DNA from: Owenia fusiformis
Lineage: Eukaryota > Annelida > Polychaeta > Sabellida > Oweniidae
Direction: 5' to 3'
Assembly (NCBI GenBank): GCA_903813345.2
Contig: CAIIXF020000008.1
Span: forward strand, 11,313,278 to 11,377,277
DNA length: 64,000 nucleotides
Shown here piece by piece: positions 55,754 to 64,000 of this stretch. Within the stretch, counting starts at the first letter, position 1, and every line of letters begins with the position of its first letter. Below the pieces are notes generated by a model. That model worked only from the letters and a program-made list of their open reading frames with translations, did no database searches and had not been told where the DNA came from. A program made the translations under genes and the position numbers.

Positions 55754-56077
55754 ATGTCAACACTTATTAAACGTAATAAAAACTTCTTAAAATTTCTTTT
55801 AACCTGCACTTTACAGCAAATGAAAGTTTTATTGAATACAATAACGGAAACGCAACTTCAAGTTCTGGGTGAAATAACTCTTAACGTTCTTCACGGAGGT
55901 CTACCTATAACGAATTTTTATAAACAAAAACTGAAACCCCATAAACGAATTTTACACCAACTCGCTACCAAATCTAAAAGTAAAAAGTTCAGAAAAGACT
56001 TGATCAAACGTAATACATCGGTTTTGGGTACATTGATTAAATCCATTCATAATTTTATCCAAAAACTGAAGCCATGA
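55754..56077 (+). CDS. Small basic accessory protein of the Polinton (first of a pair)
   Basis: From ATG 55754 (MSTLIKRNKNFLKFLL), 107 residues. Helical: an N-terminal hydrophobic/basic helix, then VLGEITLNVLHGGLPI and the basic KQKLKPHKRILHQLATK. Proteins of this form, with NVLxG and K-x2-L-x2-H-K patterns, recur beside the next gene in invertebrate Polintons; function unknown. The ATGA overlap with the following gene (56074-56077) indicates coupled translation or a shared messenger. Confidence 0.8.
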   Translation: MSTLIKRNKNFLKFLLTCTLQQMKVLLNTITETQLQVLGEITLNVLHGGLPITNFYKQKLKPHKRILHQLATKSKSKKFRKDLIKRNTSVLGTLIKSIHNFIQKLKP

Positions 56078-56487
56078 TCAAATCTGTTTTGATACCTTAC
56101 GATAAATATGTCAGACTAGTGAATTCCACGCATATCAACGATGGAGGGGGAAACAAAGTCCCGGATCAGCAGTTATCTAATACGAATAAAACAAATGATG
56201 AACCCCCTACAATTGATTCTAATGAACAGTCTACGTTATCCTCGGAAAATAAATTGGGTATGTCATCCGATAACCACTTAAAGGGTAGTACCCCGAGTAA
56301 ACAAAGTGATGATGTAGGCTTATCAACCAGTGATGATGATGATGATGCAATAGGAACGCCTATGAATACCGATAATACACCTAGGTTCATTTACAAAAGA
56401 AGCGCCACATCGTACAAAGTACCGGGTATTCCGGCCAAAGCTCTTAAGAGACCACGTAAAAACAAAGCAAAATGGCTTACATTTTAA
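56074..56487 (+). CDS. Accessory protein of the Polinton (second of a pair)
   Basis: 137 residues. It opens with VLIPYDKYVRLV, a motif recurrent in this Polinton gene pair, has a Ser/Asn/Asp-rich disordered centre with DDDDD, and ends in a basic tail (ALKRPRKNKAKWLTF). The pairing with the previous gene is conserved in related elements as far as I recognise. Function unknown; disorder plus a basic end suggests a DNA- or capsid-associated role. AATAAA at about 56,610 could end this transcript. Confidence 0.75.
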   Translation: MIKSVLIPYDKYVRLVNSTHINDGGGNKVPDQQLSNTNKTNDEPPTIDSNEQSTLSSENKLGMSSDNHLKGSTPSKQSDDVGLSTSDDDDDAIGTPMNTDNTPRFIYKRSATSYKVPGIPAKALKRPRKNKAKWLTF

Positions 56488-56857
56488 ATAGTTTATTAAT
56501 CCGTATTTATGTACAGTAATATAAATATTAGCTCCGTAGTGGGGGGGGGGGGGTGTGGTTATACAGCTTGTTACTGACATATCATTCTACACTGTACCAT
56601 GCTAAAAGTAAATAAAATATCAAATAGTCAATACATACTTGTTTTTAGTTATTTAGCTGTTTTATTTGAAAAGTTTCAAATGGCAGGGGGTGTATCAAAT
56701 ATGACAGTTTTGTGGTCTTAATGTCATTACTAAATGAACATCCTGTACGTTTTCGATTTGAGTTAATATCTCAATTACATTATCATTGTAATAACAGTGC
56801 ATAGTGGTCTAACAGATTTCTATTTAAATACTTTGCGACTTACCAATTATAGAGCTT
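56488..56857. other. Convergent gap between accessory genes and polymerase
   Basis: Contains a G12-type run at about 56,540-56,552 and poly(A) signals for both strands (AATAAA near 56,610; TTTATT near 56,661). No gene seen. Confidence 0.5.
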
Positions 56858-59800
56858 TCAATCCATCTTATAACCATAGGGATATGTATCGAGATCATCC
56901 TGGATCACCCTTTTAGTATACACTAAACCATACGTTTTCTGTTCCACTTTATTTAGTATAGCCGGTGTTGGTGTCATAGTTCTGTGTATTTTATGATCAT
57001 CACGTGTCACAAGTCTCTTGTCACGATCATTCAAGACTAAGTCACTGATGGAGTCAAAGTTGATGACGTCAGCATTTGCCCCCTTGATGGCAAAACCTTT
57101 TACAACACATTTAGTAGAACCATTGTTCTCCAAATAGGCGTAATTCTTAGGCCCAGCAGAAACAAAATGCGTAATGTAATTGCCTTCAGCTAGTTCATTC
57201 GTCAACCCCCCCAAATAGTTACTCAGTGGTAGGTCATCAAAGTTTGGTTTAGATACGTAGAATATAGAATCAGTGTCATAATACAATACCCTGGTATGAA
57301 GCTCGTGCAATTTTTCGTACAACTTAATACGCCCATAAGCTGCAGTAAAAACGGCTAGAAATATATTTGTATTATGGTTTTCAATGTCTGATGTGTGATT
57401 GTCTATTGAATTGACCAGTAAATAATTATCATCTATCACATCCCACGATAATACACTCTTACTACCATCCGTCAGAAGACTGAAAAATTCTTGCAAATTA
57501 TCAATGTCAAATATATCCGTGTTTGGAAATGATATTCTCATACCGAATTTACCCCATAAAGAGTTCAGTGATATTTTCGCGACACCTCTAAGGGCCATAT
57601 TTTTAATGATTTCACACAAATCCAACTTTACACCTTCATGTTTTAGGTAATCCGCTATGTAAGCTAATTTTGAATTATCATCTAAACAATCATCCGGAAA
57701 ACCGCTGGCTTGCTGCTTCAGACGGATGAACGTGTTCACGTATTCCGCAAATATCCCCCAGTGAGTTTGATTTTCAGGATCTTTTTCGGCATTTGCCTTA
57801 TCATATTTTGTTGTTTCGTTAAAATGCCACACCTCGTAAATTCTTATTAATTTATACCCATGTGATAAGGCCAAATTCAGTTCGGGGGTCACCCAAGTAC
57901 CTGTAAAGCACCTTTCGTCTATGGTACACGTACAAGGGTTTTGATTTTCAGTTTCTGCACATTTTCTACAGAGAGCGAATGTTAATTTTCCCGATTTTGA
58001 GCTTGTCCAGGGTAACACGGGGTGATACAAATCTCTCGGCGGTAACACCTTACATTTTGCAATACCAAACATTTCACCCAATGTTTCGTGCCTTTCAAAA
58101 TGTGTTAAAATTTCAGGATGGCCTATTACGTAACGTTCGTACTTCATACAACTTGGATAAAGTGATGTAAAATCCACGTAACGTATTTGCTCCCCTGGTT
58201 TTACTTTGTACGATAACTTTGTGGCATTACACCTACCCCCGAAGAATGAGTCTCTGGGATTCAACCGATCAACCAGATCAAGTGTATCCATAAACTCAGA
58301 TAGCCTCAAATTTTGATTCACTTCATTTTTAAAATCACATTCGCGTTTAACTATTACAATTGGGTAAATTTCCCGTAATTTTGCCAAACGTGTTTCTGAA
58401 ATCTCGTGCATGCGTTGGTAATTCATACCAGTGATTGGATGTAAACGTTTTTTTCTACTTTGCCAATCGGGGTAACAGCTGTGACATGAATGCCAAAAAC
58501 AGCCTACGAAGTCAAAGGCTATTTGATGAACTGGTATGCCATCTACGACAGTATTACAAGTATTGCCACAAGAGCCATCGCAAGAGTGAAAACCGTCCAA
58601 CCTATATGGTGTATTCTTGACTTTATACTCGCCGACATTTAGAGCGTGTTGGATATTTAAACCCCTCTCTTTAGCCTCCCAAGATAACCATCTAATACTT
58701 ACCATGCTAAAAGCCGTTTTTCCGTGGTATAGATTACCAGGGACATTAGCTACACGAGTCTTGTTAAATTGTTCCTGCGTGACAACCAAATCTAGCTCGG
58801 CCAGTTTAGTTTTACTTATCCATGAACCATTGACCTTGTATTTGGAATAACCACCCTGTTTTATACATGGGTGTTCAGATTCAACTTGAGTTGATTGATT
58901 TTTCAATGTACATGTATGGTATTCTCTCAGGAAATTTGTTCTAAATATACCTAGACACATTTGAGCATTTGTTATGTAATGTAGCGGGTCTACGCCAGGA
59001 TTAACTAAGTTGGATGTCGCGTAGAGTACCATACTTCTATATTTCATGAAACTCTGTGATAATATTCTTACATCCTGTTTACAGTAGAAGGCTAAACTCT
59101 GCGTGTAGTTAAATTTGCCCTCCTTTATAACCCCCTGATACCAATGGTCAAATTCTAATTGATTTTGATGATTCATATTTTCACGGCCATAAGCAGTAGG
59201 TGGTGGATATTCCATATCCCCCAGGAAATTTACAGAATTCATGTCTATAAAATGTGGAAAAAAGCCCTTGGCTAGATCAGGTAACCCGAATGCCTTGGGT
59301 AATTTTGCAAGAGGCATATTTAAATGGTTGATGGTATCAACAAATTTCAAATTGCGTGGTGGACCTATCTGTAACAAAGTGATTTTTAATCCGCTGCAAA
59401 TCAACTTGGATATATGTATACCTACACTCAAGAAATATTTTAAGATAAAATATGAGTCGAAACCTTTTGCGTTATGGGCCATGAATGTAGTTTTTGATCT
59501 AGGTAGCTCACAAAACCAATCACCAAATTGTTTTAGTGCCTCTGAACCTTGAAAACAAACCCATTTTGACCCACAGCTGACGTTGTTACATGTAGGATTA
59601 GCGTAACATTGCTCTTTAAAAGACCAGTCTGAACAAAAAGGTGAACATCTTGTACCACAAAAAGAGCATTTATCTAGTTCCGCTTTATCTACGCAGTGAT
59701 TACAGATGGAAAAGGCTGCTACGTAAATAGGTGTGTGTTGGGCCCTTGAACATTTGGTGCTACTGCAGTTAGTACAAAGCTTACAAGTATTGCAAACCAC

Positions 59801-61675
59801 ATTTTCAGTACATAAATTACAATTATCCCTCTGATAAGGTTTGTAACCATCTCGACACTGGAAAATATTATCCTGGCTCGTCTCAAAATCGTAGAATGTA
59901 ACTTTGAATTTTTTGGAAAAGTTTAATGGTTCAGCCCTCATGTAGCATATATGATCGTGTGGCACGTAATGTTTACATATGCTACATTTGTAATGATCAC
60001 ATTCATGTGTCTTACGCTGTACCCTATTTTCGAGATATGTTTTATCACATGTCACACAATACCAGCGGACTTCGCATAACGATTTTCTAGGTCTATTGTT
60101 TGATACACCTCTGTTTACTTTATGCTTCTCGTAACAAGCATTGTTACGGGCTGTCTTGAAGCATTCATTACATGGCCGCACTTCGTCATCGATAACAATA
60201 CATTTGTCATTTTTCCTGTTACATATGTCACATGTTTCCGAGCAATTATGATTATCGTGAGAATAAAAATTTGAGCACCCATGACAAAAATCCATCCCAA
60301 ACAACCCTCTATAATTAATTATTGCGTCATAATGCCCCTTTAACGATGTTGGATCATAAGTTAAAAATACAAAAATTGTATGTTCATATTTACGTTTCTT
60401 TTTGGTAATGTATGTAATCTTTCGACCTTGTCGCTGGGTCACAATTATAATTTTACAATCTAACAGAATTTCAAAGGAATCGAAGCTATCCACGGGTACC
60501 GGTTCATTATTTTCTATATCTGATGAGGCATGTAGTTTTACAGCATCGTCACTTAATTTTTGGGAATCTTTTTTAGTATACTCATCAAATAATTCTTGAT
60601 TTAACAAATAAGCTTTGGCTAACAAAACTGACCGTGCAAAACATGTATAATCATTATTATCAACCATATATATACTGTGAGTTTTGCGTCTTAAGTCATC
60701 ACGTGTTTGTATTTTTACACGTCCAGAGCCTGATGGCATTTTGATAATTGACACAATAATATTAAGTGATGAATTCATTTTCAAAGTTTCGTTAGAATTT
60801 AAAGTGTTCTCTACTTTGCTCAAAATGGTGGAACTAGTGATATCACGTACCCGTCTAGATGTCACGATTATTGGCGTCTGTAAATCTGTATGTTGAATAA
60901 TGACTTGTATCATATTATGCGGCTGATGATCCTTTGTACATTCCATCAAAATATTTTTAAATATACGATCTAAAGTATCATAATGATTACGTAACAGAGC
61001 CCCTTCGTTTATTTCTTTAATTTTTGCATCATATATAAATTTAACTATTGCATTTTTTACGTCGATGCGCTTCCTAAAAATTAAATCAAATGATTCAGTT
61101 TCAGAAGTTGTCAAATTTACATTCGATGTCGATGGGAGAGTCATATCTTGGTCATACTCAAAGGTTTTATCTGTTTGGGGAGGATTTGAACTAGCTTCGT
61201 CAATTTTACGCAATTTGTTCAATGGCGGTCCATAACCTACTTGACCCGTTGAGTTATCTAAATATAATAAAATTAAGCAGTTGTATCAATGTTAAAATAT
61301 AATGTTTGTTTATGTTATATTCTCGCACCAAGTTCTACTTTGTATTGATTTTAATATACCCAATTCTTGAATTATATTACAAATAATTCAAATTTTCATA
61401 AACATAAAAACAAAAGTTGTACATGTTAGTATTAAACTTACTTTGGCATAAATAAAAATCAATTACAACTTAAACTCACCTATACGAATTGACGTTTGAA
61501 CCATGTTACTTTCGTCATAAGACATGTGAGGTGTAGCCTCGGGACTGGGCGGGGTTATCAGTTCTGTTACATTTCTCTCTTCACTGGGTAATTGGTGATT
61601 TAAACAATCTTCACACACGAGCCATTGATAATCTGGGTGGGGATTTGTTTTATCGCATATTAGGCATGTCGTCAT
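56858..61675 (-). CDS. POLB: Protein-primed family B DNA polymerase, spliced to an N-terminal zinc exon
   Basis: The main exon (61257-56858) holds the polymerase. Cys-rich zinc regions come first (CHGCSNFYSHDNHNC, then CTENVVCNTCKLCTNC). Next is the 3'-5' exonuclease with FYDFETS (about residue 443 counted from 61222), MAHNAKGFDSYFIL and YCKQDVRIL. The polymerase motifs are DFTSLYPSCMKYE (~1017), KISLNSLWGKFG (~1217) and YYDTDSIFYV (~1315). It has no ATG near its start. An upstream exon (61675-61480, ATG 61675) encodes CLICDKTN..YQWLVCEDC and ends ATAG|GTGAGT; joining to TTTAG|ATAACTC at 61257 keeps the frame exactly and gives about 1,531 residues. It copies the linear element from a terminal protein primer. 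Confidence 0.95.
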
Positions 61676-61933
61676 GGTAACTAATGAAATAAAACGTGTT
61701 TTTATAAGATACTGTCCTTATAAATATACCCAGTTATAGTTATTACAAAATTAAACCATAATTCAATTAATAGGGTACATCAATGTAGAAAATAATGATA
61801 TTTTATGTGATTTATTAATAACATGTTCTAGTTGATATTGAATTAAATATGTTTAATTCTCAAGATATATAGCAAATGATTCAAATTTACATAAAAATAA
61901 AAACAAAAGATACACGTGTTGCTGTAGAACTAA

Positions 61934-62162
61934 CTATACTATTGATCAAAATCTGGTTGAACCAACCCATATCACTTGATGCTTGATGTACGTGACTATC
62001 ATCATAAGTGGCAATTTCAGAACTGGTCTGTGACACCAATTCGGTTACATCTCTCTCTCTCTCTTCACTAGGTAATTGAACCTTTAAACAATCTACGCAC
62101 ACGTACCATTGATACTCGTAGTTGTTGTTAGTTGTTCTACTGCATATTATACAAGTGGCCAT
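61934..62162 (-). pseudogene. Duplicated alternative zinc exon of the polymerase gene
   Basis: ATG 62162; CIICSRTTNNN..YQWYVCVDC and QLPSEERERDVTELV align with the exon at 61675-61480 along its whole length, and the flanks match as well (ATTAG acceptor before the ATG, ATAAAAACAAAAG downstream). The donor corresponding to ATAG|GTGAGT reads ATAG|TTAGTT, so the invariant G is lost. A GTTAGT one base earlier would splice in the wrong phase. The exon is thus probably not usable as a polymerase start, though its frame stays open to 61887 and could make a small free zinc protein. Confidence 0.7.
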
Positions 62163-62393
62163 AACTAATAAAATGAAACGTACTTTGATAAAACACGTAT
62201 GTTATAAGTATATGTATCTATCTATCCACATGTGTGTACTTCATTTGTATAGCTATACCTTAGAACGTTAAGTAATTGGTATTATACTTTATGATATACT
62301 TAACATTATCAACCATCTAAATAAATATCATTTAGTTTATTTCTTTTAAAAAATAAGTCATAGTATGAAATTTAAAAATAAAGTGTTACTTAC

Positions 62394-62494
62394 TAGTATT
62401 TGTACAGCCTGTTCTAATAAGTGTTCTCTTGTGTTTATCGCCGAATAATGGTAGAACGGTAGTGAACGAATTGTCTAAGATAAGACTATTTATA
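62394..62494 (-). promoter_or_regulatory. Polymerase promoter and non-coding leader exon
   Basis: TATAAATAG on the minus strand (62494-62486), followed by about 70 bp with no ATG and a strong donor CTA|GTAAGT at 62393. Both zinc exons have an acceptor (TTATTAG or TTCATTAG) just before their ATG, so the leader could splice to either. Confidence 0.65.
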
Positions 62495-63640
62495 CTACAT
62501 GACATTGGATTTCCTTGACTATGAAAGATAAGCACCTTAAATTTAATTAATTAAAACACTGAACAGCAAAGACTTGGAACAATGAGTGTGTCAACATCGA
62601 TTAATAAAAACTACGACCAAACTTATCTCCAGACATTGAACGTGGCCGAATCTATTATTTAAACGTGGGCGCTTGTTATCAAAAAAATTATTAATGACGT
62701 GCGTCAGCATCGATTAATAAAAACTTCGATTAAAAACTTATTTACAGATGTAACGACCCTCACTCTGCGTGATAAGCGCAAAAGGTAGTGGTAGCGTTAA
62801 AGGGTTTATGAGTGAGTGGAAGAATCGTCACATTATTACCGGGTCCGTGTTGTGATTGTATGCGCTCTCAAAGGTTTTACAGACATGATTGGTTGAATGG
62901 CTGAATATGTCGCACTGCGACATAAAACATACACCTAACTGACAAAACAGACGATTTAGTTTAAATATAAATGATAACATAATTATGGGTTTATTTACAA
63001 TGTGATTATAAATTGAGTATAGTAATTATGACAATTACACACATAGTGTGGAAATATATGTATGAATAAAAGTTCTGATATTGTGATACCTGAATGATAT
63101 ATGGTGCAGCGTTACTCAATGGCAACGGGTACCCATATTCAAGGATAATGCACAAAGGTGGATCGTTATGCAACTAAGATCCCTGAAATGTGGTTACGAT
63201 AATATACATAGTATTTCCTATCAAGTACAATACATACTCAAGTAAGATTACATAATTACCAAGAAGCTGATACTGCAATTACACATTATTGAGCTCATAT
63301 TCATAAATCTTACATTAAACATATAACATACAATACTTTCATCTGGGAGAGTGTGTGACACAACTGGTGACCAAATAAACATACATAGCAATATGTATTA
63401 CCATGACTTTGCAACAACCTTTGACAATGAGAACAACAACAACTGGCACCTTGGAGTGTACGACATGACGCAAAGAACCTAATTACAACCACTGACAAAA
63501 TGTAAGACCGACTAGGAATATCAACGTAACATTACGTATTCACAAGCTTGGGTGAAACATACCAAATAATGACTATAACAATAACTTGTACAACATTTGA
63601 TTCAACATACCAATTAGTGATAACAATGTATACATGACTG
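62495..63640. other. Non-coding right flank, partly Polinton
   Basis: Two direct copies of ATCGATTAATAAAAACT (about 62,597 and 62,710). No gene is recognised; a 62-codon minus ORF at 63,310-63,498 shows no domain. The right end of the Polinton lies here or beyond the window. Confidence 0.45.
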
Positions 63641-63649
63641 CTCATTATG

Positions 63650-64000
63650 TAACATGCTAGGAAAATTAATGTCACATAACATGTGGGTGCAATCACATGA
63701 CATGGATATACATGTCACGTAACTAGTGGGCGCCTGCTATGAAACATGCCGACGCGTGCTACATGACATATGGGTGCGATTACACATCATGTGGGTACAT
63801 GCTATGTAACAAGTGGGTGCATGTTATGTAGTAAGTGATCAATCATGAACATAAGTGAACCTGTAGACCCAAGTTGGTAGTAGTACATCACCAACTTATA
63901 ATATTCCAAGACACAACATAAGGGTGGGTGCAACAACTTGTATTCCCTTTGGTAATATTGGGTGCAACAAATTGTATCTCCCTAGGGTGGCTTTGGGGAA
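63650..64000. repeat. Degenerate repeats around GTGGGTGCATG and GGGTGCAACAA
   Basis: About seven ~28-bp units built from CATGTGGGTGC..ATG(C/T)TATGTAAC (63,650-63,845), then two copies of GGGTGCAACAAnTTGTAT (63,928; 63,960) at the window edge. Confidence 0.7.

Larger units (their letters stand above)
46500..62760. mobile_element. Polinton/Maverick element, boundaries approximate
   Basis: It contains the Polinton core set: rve integrase, adenovirus-type protease, FtsK/A32-type packaging ATPase, capsid candidates, and protein-primed family B DNA polymerase transcribed inward from the end opposite the integrase. Accessory genes fill the rest. Genes on plus are at 46.6-53.5 and 55.0-56.5 kb, and on minus at 53.7-54.7 and 56.9-62.5 kb. 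Polintons normally end in 5'-AG inverted repeats with 6-bp duplications; I could not identify these by eye, so the limits given are where coding and promoter evidence stops. Confidence 0.95.

Noticed and set aside
46000-62760. Polinton terminal inverted repeats
   Set aside because: I compared 45.9-46.5 kb with the inverse of 62.5-64 kb; only weak similarity (for example TTAAACAATAAGTTCG against TTTAAATAATAGATTCG) was found, not enough to call. A self-alignment of the reverse complement would decide.
63310-63498. Cys-containing minus-strand ORF near the right edge
   Set aside because: No regular zinc pattern, no promoter or splice context.

Overview
The window is AT-rich genomic DNA from an animal, most probably a marine invertebrate. 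The signs are spliced genes with GT/AG introns, one exon each of a CYP2-like cytochrome P450 and a STELLO (DUF288) protein, a decayed invertebrate protein with an SDNAGCYH motif, and a very dense load of animal-type transposons. These include a Polinton/Maverick, a split-direct-repeat tyrosine-recombinase retrotransposon, a PIF/Harbinger element, LINEs and many foldback MITEs. The species cannot be named from this sequence.

1-17.7 kb is a nest of elements on the minus strand. A LINE with a coiled-coil ORF1 and an endonuclease/RT ORF2 fills 1-4.54 kb and carries two frameshifts in ORF2. It abuts a YR retrotransposon at 4,540-17,658, read right to left: repeat A1, gag, pol, an intact YR, then B1-A2-B2. 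Its pol has lost the RT core and is split by a TTAA-flanked MITE. About 8 kb lies between its RNase H and YR genes. That stretch holds a 24-bp satellite, and a Harbinger transposon (8,305-14,338) sits in the satellite. The Harbinger transposase is itself split by a 173-bp MITE. It also carries a Myb-like partner gene.

17.7-44.6 kb is mostly non-coding. It holds two near-identical 0.91-kb TIR elements, a truncated LINE RT, simple-sequence tracts, a Foldback-type element with tandem-repeat termini and a 9-bp target duplication, STELLO exon 1, tandem duplications with X-box palindromes, a multi-broken SDNAGCYH pseudogene invaded by MITEs, an 0.84-kb palindrome and a mariner-like foldback.

44.7-45.6 kb is the 5' exon of a CYP2-like gene. 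It has one frameshift, and its intron begins with a minisatellite that copies the splice donor. No further P450 exon is visible before the Polinton.

46.5-62.5 kb is a nearly complete Polinton. On the plus strand lie a spliced Cys-motif gene, a broken spliced membrane-protein gene, integrase, minor capsid candidate, basic protein, major capsid candidate, protease, packaging ATPase and two small accessory genes. On the minus strand lie a second spliced membrane-protein gene and protein-primed DNA polymerase B. The polymerase appears to be spliced to an upstream two-CxxC zinc exon, and that exon has been duplicated in tandem. A degenerate tRNA-Pro-like sequence lies between integrase and the capsid cluster. 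The replication, integration and virion-assembly genes have open frames; the visible damage is confined to the two membrane-protein genes. I could not resolve the Polinton terminal inverted repeats by eye.
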